Part shown: one piece after another, positions 1 to 4,851 of the stretch
Numbering within the stretch: the first letter of the stretch is position 1
Layout: each line of letters starts with the position of its first letter
Virus record (IMG/VR): IMGVR_UViG_3300025898_000041
Location: 1-20,229 of that record
Direction: 5' to 3' (one strand)
Origin: a virus
DNA length: 20,229 bases
Program-made: the position numbers and the translations under genes
The notes under the pieces: model-generated
What the model saw: only the letters and a program-made list of their open reading frames with translations
What the model was told of the DNA's origin: nothing
Databases searched by the model: none

Positions 1-362
1 GAGCCCCTCGGACACGCTTTTCCTTATATCCTAGGTCGGTGTTGGTTTTGTTTGGTTTTTCCTCAAGATCTTTTAGAGGGTTGCCTAACTACGCCAAATG
101 ATGCGTGTCGGAGTCTATCTGAGGCTGCGTTAGGTCATATTATACTGGTCGTGATGGTTCCTCATAGAGGACTTACGGGAAGATTCCCCTGGAAAACAGA
201 CTGAGAATCCGGTTATTCTACTTTTCAACATCAAGTTCGGTCAGTATATCGGGGTTTGATCCTGTGAAGATTCATGCGGTTTCTCTAGAGGATACTCGTG
301 ACGATTCACTGATGTCCTCATAGGAGAAAAAGAATGAGGTGTCTATAGCGTTCGTCCCCCAA

Positions 363-384
363 CCAAAACCAAAACCAAAACCAA
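363..384. repeat. CCAAAA tandem repeat
   Basis: Three perfect head-to-tail CCAAAA units (363-380) are followed by a partial fourth. Related tracts occur inverted at 41-60 and at 2084-2096, the latter just ahead of the leftward gene that starts at 2065. All three copies are in AT-rich non-coding DNA. The function is unknown; a protein-binding site or simple low-complexity sequence are both possible. Confidence 0.6.
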
Positions 385-507
385 CAGAATTCTCTATAGT
401 ATAAAAATTAGGTTAATATATAATAGTTATAGTTACTTTGTAGTCAATCGGTATAGAGTTTCTTTATTAAGAGCTTGATCAAACCCAAACGAAACCAAAT
501 CTGACCC

Positions 508-537
508 TTGTTTACCCTAGTGGGTCCTCTATATAAT
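508..537 (+). promoter_or_regulatory. Promoter for the zinc-ribbon gene, probably leaderless
   Basis: A perfect -10 box TATAAT (532-537) lies 18 bases after a -35-like TTGTTT (508-513). Initiation about seven bases after the -10 would fall on the A of the ATG at 545, so the transcript would have no 5' leader. This fits the absence of a Shine-Dalgarno sequence ahead of that gene. Leaderless mRNAs are common in actinobacteria. The TCCTCTA just before the -10 (525-531) also precedes the -10 of the leftward promoter near 2530. Confidence 0.55.
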
Positions 538-544
538 AAATAGT

Positions 545-928
545 ATGAGCTTCGACATCGTTGACGGGAAAATCATACCACATATTCCGGGTCAGAAAAC
601 GTGTAACATCTGTAACCGTAGCCGGCCCCACAGCTACTTTGCCAAGACTGGAAGGTACCACAAGCCCTACTGCAAGCCCTGTTACAAAGCGTACCAGTCG
701 CAGCGTGGTAAGGTCGACCGCATGGAGAACCGTTCGCTTACCATTGTAGAGTTCCGGGACTATTGGTTGCCCCTCATGATTGAGGCTGGAGAGGCACCCT
801 GGGCTGACCCGGAGTACAAGACAACGGAGGAACTGGTTAAGGAGACAGCCCCTACGCTTTCCGAACAGGAAAAGACGGCGCGGCACAACGCCATCGTTGC
901 GGAGCTGAACCGCACCGTCCCCTCCTAG
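545..928 (+). CDS. Small zinc-ribbon protein, endonuclease VII-like N-terminal zinc site
   Basis: This 127-residue protein has two Cys-x2-Cys knuckles, C20/C23 and C43/C46, separated by a short aromatic and basic segment (residues 30-42). Such a four-cysteine site binds zinc. The spacing and the YCKPC context recall the N-terminal zinc site of phage recombination endonuclease VII and HNH proteins, but no HNH catalytic motif follows. The C-terminal half (60-127) is charged and probably helical. It could be a nucleic-acid-binding or regulatory protein; nuclease activity is not supported. The ATG has no Shine-Dalgarno sequence and sits seven bases after a perfect TATAAT, so leaderless translation is likely. 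The gene ends six bases from the stop of a convergent gene, with no clear terminator between them. Confidence 0.75.
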   Translation: MSFDIVDGKIIPHIPGQKTCNICNRSRPHSYFAKTGRYHKPYCKPCYKAYQSQRGKVDRMENRSLTIVEFRDYWLPLMIEAGEAPWADPEYKTTEELVKETAPTLSEQEKTARHNAIVAELNRTVPS

Positions 929-934
929 TTCAGG

Positions 935-1273
935 TCAGCCGACCTTCGTGCACTGGTACCGATGCTGCGAAGGACTCAATGCCTTCGGGTGCTGGACGGT
1001 CGGCGTCTTGTGAGAGATGGTCACATCCCCGTTTGATGACGCCCCTGTGGTGTCTGCTCCCTGCATCGCCGCAACCTGCGCCTGCAAGTCAGCGACCTGA
1101 CTGTCCATGGCCGCCTTCTCGAGGACGCCACCGAGGATGGCCGCCCCCAACGCGAGGCCGACCAGTGTACGGCGGGTGAAGGTGTGCCTACGCTTCCACC
1201 ACGACGCCTTCACGGGCCCCTTCGGGGCCGGCGCCGAAGGGTCGGGCAGCACACCCGTGATCGTACCCTTCAT
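935..1273 (-). CDS. Small membrane-anchored protein, function unknown
   Basis: A 112-residue protein whose first 35 residues are rich in proline, then basic (a WWKRR stretch followed by FTRR). One hydrophobic segment follows at about 36-52, then a short heptad-like helix (MDSQVADLQAQVAAMQ, about 55-71) and a Ser/Thr/His-rich tail. The pattern suggests a single-pass inner-membrane protein with a short coiled coil, basic side inside. An AAAGGGAA ribosome binding site lies just upstream of the ATG on the minus strand. It is the last gene of the leftward cluster and converges on the zinc-ribbon gene. The family is not recognised. A role in superinfection exclusion or lysis would fit its size but is only a guess. 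Confidence 0.65.
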   Translation of the reverse strand: MKGTITGVLPDPSAPAPKGPVKASWWKRRHTFTRRTLVGLALGAAILGGVLEKAAMDSQVADLQAQVAAMQGADTTGASSNGDVTISHKTPTVQHPKALSPSQHRYQCTKVG

Positions 1274-1303
1274 TTCATTTCCCTTTCTGTCGGGAAGGCA
1301 CGA

Positions 1304-1319
1304 TAGGGCCCCCGCCCTA
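1304..1319 (-). other. Intergenic hairpin in the leftward operon
   Basis: On the minus strand TAGGGC pairs perfectly with GCCCTA around a GGGG loop (six base pairs), in the 59-base gap between two leftward genes. No run of T follows, so it is not a standard intrinsic terminator. RNA processing or stability are possible roles. Confidence 0.4.
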
Positions 1320-1332
1320 CCGCACCCACCTA

Positions 1333-1521
1333 TCAGAAAGTGACCGTGGTCTTCCAGTCCTCGTTACACATGGACCCTTCCGGGTTGTCTCCCGGTTCCG
1401 GGTTGCCTGCACACCACATGTCGGACTGCTCGAGCACCCACGACCCGTTCGCGTCCTGACCAATCAACGGCTGACCCTGAAGTTCCGTACCGTGTTTGCG
1501 GCACGTGAAGACGAATTCCAT
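1333..1521 (-). CDS. Cys-rich small protein, function unknown
   Basis: A 62-residue protein starting MEFVFTCRKH. A longer reading exists upstream in the same frame, but the ATG at 1521 is preceded by a good GAAGGG ribosome binding site at seven bases, and the longer form would run through the upstream 52-aa gene, so the short form is preferred. It contains C7, H10, C38 and C52, a possible metal site or disulfide set, and is acidic in its C-terminal half. It follows the 52-aa gene by 13 bases, so the two are probably co-translated. No family is recognised. Confidence 0.6.
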   Translation of the reverse strand: MEFVFTCRKHGTELQGQPLIGQDANGSWVLEQSDMWCAGNPEPGDNPEGSMCNEDWKTTVTF

Positions 1522-1534
1522 TACCGTACCCTTC

Positions 1535-1693
1535 TCAGCACTGACCGTCGCATGCGAACCAACCGACCGTACCCCGCGTTTCGTACCCGCCCACCCCGAC
1601 GATCGTCCACCCCTCGTTCTGGGTCGACTCGTCCCCGTAGTGAACAACAAGAGGTGCGATGACCATCGTGACGATGATCAGGATCTTCTTCAT
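1535..1693 (-). CDS. 52-aa secreted or membrane peptide, function unknown
   Basis: A very short gene, easily missed by length cut-offs. The product begins MKKILIIVTMVIAPLVVHYG: a basic start followed by about 14 hydrophobic residues, which is a signal peptide or membrane anchor. A short polar region with two C-terminal cysteines (the end reads ACDGQC) follows. An AGAAGGG ribosome binding site lies eight bases upstream of the ATG, and the TGA runs into the ribosome binding site of the next gene, so the two genes are likely coupled. The C-x3-C end could form a disulfide outside the membrane. An envelope-acting function is inferred only from the signal-like sequence. Confidence 0.6.
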   Translation of the reverse strand: MKKILIIVTMVIAPLVVHYGDESTQNEGWTIVGVGGYETRGTVGWFACDGQC

Positions 1694-1722
1694 GTTCTAG
1701 ACCCTTCTGGTATGGAAGGAGT

Positions 1723-1746
1723 GGGTACGATCTTTCGATCGTACCC
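1723..1746 (-). other. Perfect 10-bp hairpin with a GAAA loop (minus-strand RNA)
   Basis: GGGTACGATC (1723-1732) and GATCGTACCC (1737-1746) are exact reverse complements around a four-base loop. Read on the minus strand the loop is GAAA, a stable GNRA tetraloop, which suggests that the structure works in RNA of the leftward operon. It lies between the stop of the helix-turn-helix gene and the start of the 52-aa gene. There is no T-run, so it is more likely a processing or stability element, or a weak attenuator, than a classic terminator. Confidence 0.6.
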
Positions 1747-1762
1747 CACCCACCTTACCAGA

Positions 1763-2065
1763 TCAGGACTGGTCGGTCTCGACGTCGTCGATGGTCATCT
1801 GGTTCTCGTCCACGACCGTCTCGGTCTGCACCGACTCGTCCTTCTTGAGCAGGTTCTTCGGAGCGTACTTGTTGTCGAACCAGTTCTTCAGGTCCTCGAC
1901 CGTGACCTTCTTCTTTCCGTCCTCGCCCACGAAGGACTTGATGTAACCCTTCCCGACGTAGGTGTACAGCATCTGCGGGGGCAGCTCCTTTTCCACACCC
2001 AGGTTCGCGATCCACCCGTTGACGACCTTCGTGGCCTGGTACGGGGAGTACGTGGTGTTCAACAT
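1763..2065 (-). CDS. Putative excisionase/MerR-type helix-turn-helix DNA-binding protein
   Basis: A 100-residue protein. Residues 10-70 read like the small winged-helix fold of phage excisionase-type proteins: a helix (ATKVVNGWIANLG), then PPQMLYTYVGKGYIKSF as the turn and recognition segment, a short basic wing (GKKK), and VTVEDLKNWFDNKY as the closing helix. Residues 75-100 form an acidic, probably disordered tail. An AAGGGG ribosome binding site precedes the ATG by six bases. It sits beside the ACCGT repeat array and a block of inverted and direct repeats, so it could be the factor that reads them. The assignment comes from remembered family patterns, so the fold is moderately sure and the target is inference. 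Confidence 0.6.
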   Translation of the reverse strand: MLNTTYSPYQATKVVNGWIANLGVEKELPPQMLYTYVGKGYIKSFVGEDGKKKVTVEDLKNWFDNKYAPKNLLKKDESVQTETVVDENQMTIDDVETDQS

Positions 2066-2137
2066 TTTCTTACCCCTTTTTCCGGTTTTGGTTTTGCTGT
2101 TGATATTAGTATATAGCGGGATCTTGCAGTTACATAC

Positions 2138-2155
2138 GCGCTATTTGGCGCTATT
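2138..2155. repeat. Direct repeat GCGCTATT spaced one helical turn
   Basis: GCGCTATT occurs at 2138-2145 and again at 2148-2155. The ten-base period would place both copies on the same DNA face. It lies upstream of the leftward helix-turn-helix gene, so it may be an operator. Confidence 0.45.
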
Positions 2156-2189
2156 ATTCATGATCTTTTTTGACCGTGTGTACTAGATG

Positions 2190-2230
2190 GTCATATATAG
2201 GTAGGGGTTATTACCGTACCTATATATGAC
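2190..2230. promoter_or_regulatory. 14-bp perfect inverted repeat, possible operator
   Basis: GTCATATATAGGTA (2190-2203) and TACCTATATATGAC (2217-2230) are exact reverse complements, 13 bases apart. The left arm overlaps the -10-like TATATA (2194-2199) of a possible rightward promoter whose -35 would be TTGACC (2170-2175, spacing 18). The element lies between two leftward genes. The AU-rich arms and the lack of a following T-run make an operator more likely than a terminator. A second small dyad, ACGGTC-TAG-GACCGT (2229-2243), abuts it. Confidence 0.5.
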
Positions 2231-2249
2231 GGTCTAGGACCGTACCGTA

Positions 2250-2444
2250 CTAACTGTTACATTCACACTTATTAGTAACGGACCGTACCATTCCACAACC
2301 CGGACAAACCTTACCGGACCGGACGGTCTGGACCTGCTTGGACCGTCCGAACTTGAACGGTGAAGCAGCACGGTCCGTATAAGCACCGTCCTTCATGAAC
2401 CGAAAATCGTTCCTTACCGTACCGTTCAGGTCCTGATAGGACAT
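2250..2444 (-). CDS. Small zinc-ribbon protein within the ACCGT array
   Basis: A 64-residue basic protein, the first gene of the leftward cluster. The C-terminal part has a Cys-Pro-Gly-Cys knuckle (residues 47-50) and a second pair, CEC (about 60-62), which makes a compact zinc site likely. The N-terminal part is rich in basic and aromatic residues. An AAAGGAA ribosome binding site precedes the ATG by about six bases. The gene body itself carries many ACCGT/ACGGT elements, which constrain its codons. A DNA-binding role, even self-regulation through these elements, is attractive but unproven. The family is not recognised. Confidence 0.6.
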   Translation of the reverse strand: MSYQDLNGTVRNDFRFMKDGAYTDRAASPFKFGRSKQVQTVRSGKVCPGCGMVRSVTNKCECNS

Positions 2445-2526
2445 GACCGTTCCTTTCCAGACTGATAGTATCGTTTTTTGACCTGTCCTATTTTTTTGTT
2501 TGCTATTTTGTTTTGCTTGTAACTAT

Positions 2527-2556
2527 ATTATACTAGAGGATCTTGGTCCAAGTCAA
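2527..2556 (-). promoter_or_regulatory. Promoter of the leftward small-gene cluster
   Basis: On the minus strand TTGACT (2556-2551) is followed after 18 bases by a perfect TATAAT (2532-2527), a near-consensus vegetative promoter. TCCTCTA precedes the -10 (2540-2534), as in the promoter at 508-537. The predicted start near 2520 leaves a leader of about 75 A-rich bases before the ATG at 2444. An SD-led first gene follows, in contrast to the leaderless 545 gene. Confidence 0.6.
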
Positions 2557-2698
2557 TGCCCCTGGGTCTCAGATAGAGTAGGAGCATTTTCGCATGTGTT
2601 ACCAGGTCATACCGTACCTTCGTCGGCAGATTTGACCATATAATATACACGAGAAAAGTCGCCAGAAACTGCAGATTTTCCACGTATTTACCAATAAG

Positions 2699-2728
2699 TT
2701 GCGTACATTACGGGTAATAAGCTATCAT
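2699..2728 (+). promoter_or_regulatory. Candidate promoter of the rightward late operon
   Basis: TTGCGT (2699-2704) and TATCAT (2723-2728) are separated by 18 bases. The spacer contains a small dyad, ATTAC-GG-GTAAT (2707-2718), which could be an operator. The same arrangement, TTGTGT-18-TATCAT, occurs at 8597-8626. The first structural-module gene starts at 2771. The boxes are imperfect, so confidence is limited. Confidence 0.4.
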
Positions 2729-2770
2729 ATAGGAAGGAGCTTTGTCCTGAAAGCCTAGGGAGGCGACCAA

Positions 2771-3058
2771 ATGGCTTACGATCCTGAGGCGCTTGATGGA
2801 CTGAGGATGGAGCAGGACCTCACAGGTGCTACTGATGCCGAGCTGGCGAACGAGATCTTCAGTCAGAACGCAGCACGAGCGGCGCTGAAGATCACCCACC
2901 TTGCCTTCAACAGTGCGAATGAGCAGCTTCAGTACCGCGCAGCTACGTACATCACCGACCGCGTCCTCGGCCCTGTGAAGAGTGCAGGCCTGAAGGGCGA
3001 CGATCAGAAGGATGCCCTGGCTGAGTTCGTCAAGGGTATCGTGAACAACAACGCCTAG
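2771..3058 (+). CDS. Putative terminase small subunit-like protein
   Basis: A 95-residue, largely helical protein. The central segment (about 29-70: an asparagine-alanine start, then ALKITHLAF, ANEQLQYRAATYITDRVLGPV) resembles the helical region of actinophage small-terminase-like proteins, where a line such as 'NE-R--AA--I-DR-LG' is typical. Small terminases recognise the packaging site and load the large subunit. A GGGAGG ribosome binding site lies seven bases before the ATG. It is the first gene of the rightward operon, two genes before the terminase large subunit, which supports the idea. It is shorter than most small terminases and no DNA-binding helix-turn-helix is obvious, so it could instead be an unrelated small protein. 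Confidence 0.5.
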   Translation: MAYDPEALDGLRMEQDLTGATDAELANEIFSQNAARAALKITHLAFNSANEQLQYRAATYITDRVLGPVKSAGLKGDDQKDALAEFVKGIVNNNA

Positions 3059-3070
3059 AGCCACAACAAA

Positions 3071-3100
3071 GGCCCTGTGGAATCTGTGCAGCCTAGGGCC
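3071..3100 (+). other. Intergenic hairpin containing the CCCTGTGG element
   Basis: GGCCCT (3071-3076) pairs exactly with AGGGCC (3095-3100). The loop carries most of CCCTGTGGAATCTGTG, a 16-base element that recurs at 8522-8537 and 18127-18142 with only its ninth base changed. It sits between the first two late genes and no T-run follows. Confidence 0.5.
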
Positions 3101-3119
3101 GCCCGCGATGGAGGACATC

Positions 3120-3455
3120 ATGACGTTTGGTTTCAAGGCCCTTGGCACCAAGGATGAGGTCATCGAGCAGCTGAAGGCCTACGACGACACCAACTTCGGC
3201 GACCTGGGGAAGGCTGTCAGGGATCTGATTGTCGGGAACCTCGAGGCCACTTCCGGATTGACAGCGCATTCGCAGGATCAGTGGGGGCTGCGCTACGTGG
3301 TCGAAGGGCACGGACACGGCGATGCGAATAGCATCAGTGTCACGCTGAAGTGCGATGCGTGCTGGGTGCCACAGGCTAAGGCTGACGAGCCTGGGGCCGA
3401 CCCGACGCCGACTCCCAACACCGACGTGCCTGCGCAGAGCGGTCCGGTCGGCTGA
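3120..3455 (+). CDS. Conserved-looking phage protein of unknown function
   Basis: A 111-residue protein starting MTFGFKALGTKDEV. An ATG four codons upstream is open, but the GGAGG ribosome binding site (3110-3114) is correctly placed only for the ATG at 3120. The first 90 residues look like a compact alpha/beta domain: a helix (TKDEVIEQLKAY), a second helix (LGKAVRDLIVGNL), then strands around YVVEGHGHGD and SISVTLKCDACW. Residues 91-111 are a Pro/Ala/Asp linker. It lies between the small-terminase-like gene and the tail fibre and is translated in the same operon. No family is recognised; it may be a small virion or assembly protein. Confidence 0.65.
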   Translation: MTFGFKALGTKDEVIEQLKAYDDTNFGDLGKAVRDLIVGNLEATSGLTAHSQDQWGLRYVVEGHGHGDANSISVTLKCDACWVPQAKADEPGADPTPTPNTDVPAQSGPVG

Positions 3456-3474
3456 AGTCCTGAGGAGGGGAACC

Positions 3475-4851
3475 GTGCCCACAGTGCCGGGGATTACATA
3501 CGTACAAGTACACGATGTACTCTACCGTGGGGACGGTTCCTTTGACTCTGGCTTCATCGAGTTTAGGCTGACACAGCAGATTCACAAGTCAGGCGCTGTT
3601 GTCCTAACGCCTACGACGTGGGTTGTGCCTGTAGGGACCAATAATGATGGGGCCTTTTCGGTTTCCTTGCCGGCCAGTGACGACACCAGCCTGAGCCCGG
3701 CCAGTTGGTTTTATCAGGTGCAGGTACGTACAAAGGAATGGAACGAGACCTTTTACATGCCGGTGCTTATTGCATTGGCTGGAACTGGTGCTACACTTTC
3801 GCAGCTGCTCGACCACGTAGCAGTGCCACAAGCGCCGGGCTTTGACCTTGCGGGGTTCCTTCAGAAGACCGGTGGCACCATGACAGGTGCCTTGATTCTG
3901 TCCGGAGATCCCACTGTCCCTTTGGGCGCGGCGACCAAGCAGTTTGCGGAGAGCCTTGCAGCTGCAGGTACGCCTGATGCGACCACGACGGCGAAGGGTA
4001 AGATCAAGCTCGCAGGGGACCTTGCTGGTACTGCGGACTTACCCTTGGTACCTGGATTGGCGAACAAGGCCGCTGCGAGCCACTCGCACGCTGAATCGGA
4101 CATCACCCAGCTAGTGACTGACCTGAACACCTTGAGTACCTCAATTGCAGGCAAGGTGCCCTCGTCGCTAGTAACTACAAAGGGTGACCTGCTTGCTGCT
4201 ACCGGTAGCGGGGTACTGAGCCGTCTAGGGGTCGGTTCAAATAACCAGGTGCTCACTGCTGACAGCACACAAACTACAGGAGTGAAGTGGGCAGCAGTTG
4301 CAGGTGGTAGCGGACCCATACTGTACATTCCTGGTGGGTACGGGCTTACGTCCGTTACGGGGGATCCCCTAGCCTACCAGAACACGCAGCCTGCGGGTAC
4401 CAACTTCATCTGGTACATGCGCCTACCAACGCCAGCAAGCGGCACCGCGACCAACCTCTGGGTTGCCTGTGGTACATCGGGTGCGTACGATGGCACCACT
4501 ACACCTAACCAGATCGGCATCTACGACGACACGGGCGCCAAGCTCGGAGCGACGGCTGACGACAGCACTCTATGGGGTGCCATTGGCTGGCGCGGCGGTG
4601 CAGTTGTCGGAGGCGCTGCCAGTATTGGCACTTCGTACTTCTACCTCCTGGCCCTAATCCGTGGATACTCGAACGAACAGTTCTGTTTCCCCGGTGCCCC
4701 TGTGGACTCCCACACCTTTGCCTCGCGCGGCCCTGGACAGACTAAGCGGCGTTGCGGTTACTTCAGTGGTGCTATTGCACTGCCTGCTAGCTTTGACCCG
4801 ACGACGTATGGTACCGAATCGGGGTTCGGGTTCCTTTGCGGGGTGAGCTAA
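3475..4851 (+). CDS. Tail fibre / receptor-binding minor tail protein
   Basis: A 458-residue protein. The frame is open further upstream, but a strong GAGGAGGGG ribosome binding site four bases before the GTG at 3475 sets the start, and the upstream part lies over the previous gene. Residues 1-110 are a beta-rich attachment domain with a periodic strand pattern. Residues 129-160 carry the tail-fibre signature KTGGTMTGAL...L.GDPTVPLGAATKQFAE. About 180-280 is a repetitive shaft with TTKGDLLAATGSGVLSRLGVGSNNQVL, and 283-458 is a Gly/Thr-rich beta domain, probably the receptor-binding head. Its stop overlaps the terminase start (TAATG). A fibre placed before the terminase is unusual, since fibres normally lie after the tape measure. 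The host receptor cannot be told. Confidence 0.8.
   Translation: MPTVPGITYVQVHDVLYRGDGSFDSGFIEFRLTQQIHKSGAVVLTPTTWVVPVGTNNDGAFSVSLPASDDTSLSPASWFYQVQVRTKEWNETFYMPVLIALAGTGATLSQLLDHVAVPQAPGFDLAGFLQKTGGTMTGALILSGDPTVPLGAATKQFAESLAAAGTPDATTTAKGKIKLAGDLAGTADLPLVPGLANKAAASHSHAESDITQLVTDLNTLSTSIAGKVPSSLVTTKGDLLAATGSGVLSRLGVGSNNQVLTADSTQTTGVKWAAVAGGSGPILYIPGGYGLTSVTGDPLAYQNTQPAGTNFIWYMRLPTPASGTATNLWVACGTSGAYDGTTTPNQIGIYDDTGAKLGATADDSTLWGAIGWRGGAVVGGAASIGTSYFYLLALIRGYSNEQFCFPGAPVDSHTFASRGPGQTKRRCGYFSGAIALPASFDPTTYGTESGFGFLCGVS

Larger units (their letters stand above)
1..544. other. AT-rich non-coding region at the left edge
   Basis: No convincing gene is visible in these 544 bases. The stretch is much richer in A and T than the coding DNA. 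It holds A4C2-type tracts (near 41-60 on the minus strand and 363-384 on the plus strand), two copies of TAGAGGA (165-171 and 286-292), and a promoter at its right end. One frame is open from base 1 to a TGA at 202-204, but its translation does not look like a protein and it has no start signal. The region may be regulatory, or lie near a genome end or terminal repeat; the window alone cannot decide. Confidence 0.6.
2173..2450. repeat. Dense array of ACCGT/ACGGT elements
   Basis: ACCGT or its complement ACGGT occurs 14 times in 278 bases, at 2173, 2213, 2229, 2239, 2244, 2282, 2323, 2342, 2357, 2370, 2385, 2416, 2421 and 2446. By chance fewer than one would be expected. Longer ACCGTACC copies start at 2213, 2239, 2282 and 2416 here, and at 1523, 1566 and 2611 outside. 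The array runs through both non-coding DNA and the small zinc-ribbon gene. It resembles iterons or the dispersed repressor sites of some actinophages, but no known site is recognised. Confidence 0.6.
2445..2770. other. Divergent promoter region between leftward cluster and late operon
   Basis: These 326 bases hold no convincing gene. The left half is rich in T on the plus strand, giving an A-rich leader for the leftward transcript. A strong leftward promoter lies at 2527-2556, a perfect but -35-poor TATAAT on the plus strand at 2639-2644, and a rightward promoter candidate at 2699-2728. One further ACCGTACC copy is at 2611-2618. Confidence 0.6.

Noticed and set aside
1-204. Frame open from the left edge to TGA at 202-204 (67 codons)
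   Set aside because: No start signal is visible, the translation is not protein-like (many Cys, Trp and Pro in an irregular order), and the region is AT-rich non-coding DNA. It could be the tail of an upstream gene, but nothing supports this.
334-348. Mini-ORF (four codons) after an AGGAG at 322-326
   Set aside because: A good ribosome binding site precedes ATG-AGG-TGT-CTA-TAG, but no downstream gene follows closely, so a leader peptide has no target. Chance is likely.
1723-1746. Intrinsic terminator
   Set aside because: Strong stem but no T-run on either side; called a processing or stability hairpin instead.
1496-2116. Long rightward open frame (about 206 codons) opposite the leftward genes
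   Set aside because: It overlaps three leftward genes with good ribosome binding sites and protein-like sequence. Its own product is very rich in Leu, Val, Asp and Arg, as expected from an antisense frame.
2594-2635. 13-codon ORF after TAGGAG near 2579-2584
   Set aside because: Spacing from the ribosome binding site is long and the peptide is not conserved-looking. It lies in the promoter region of the late operon.
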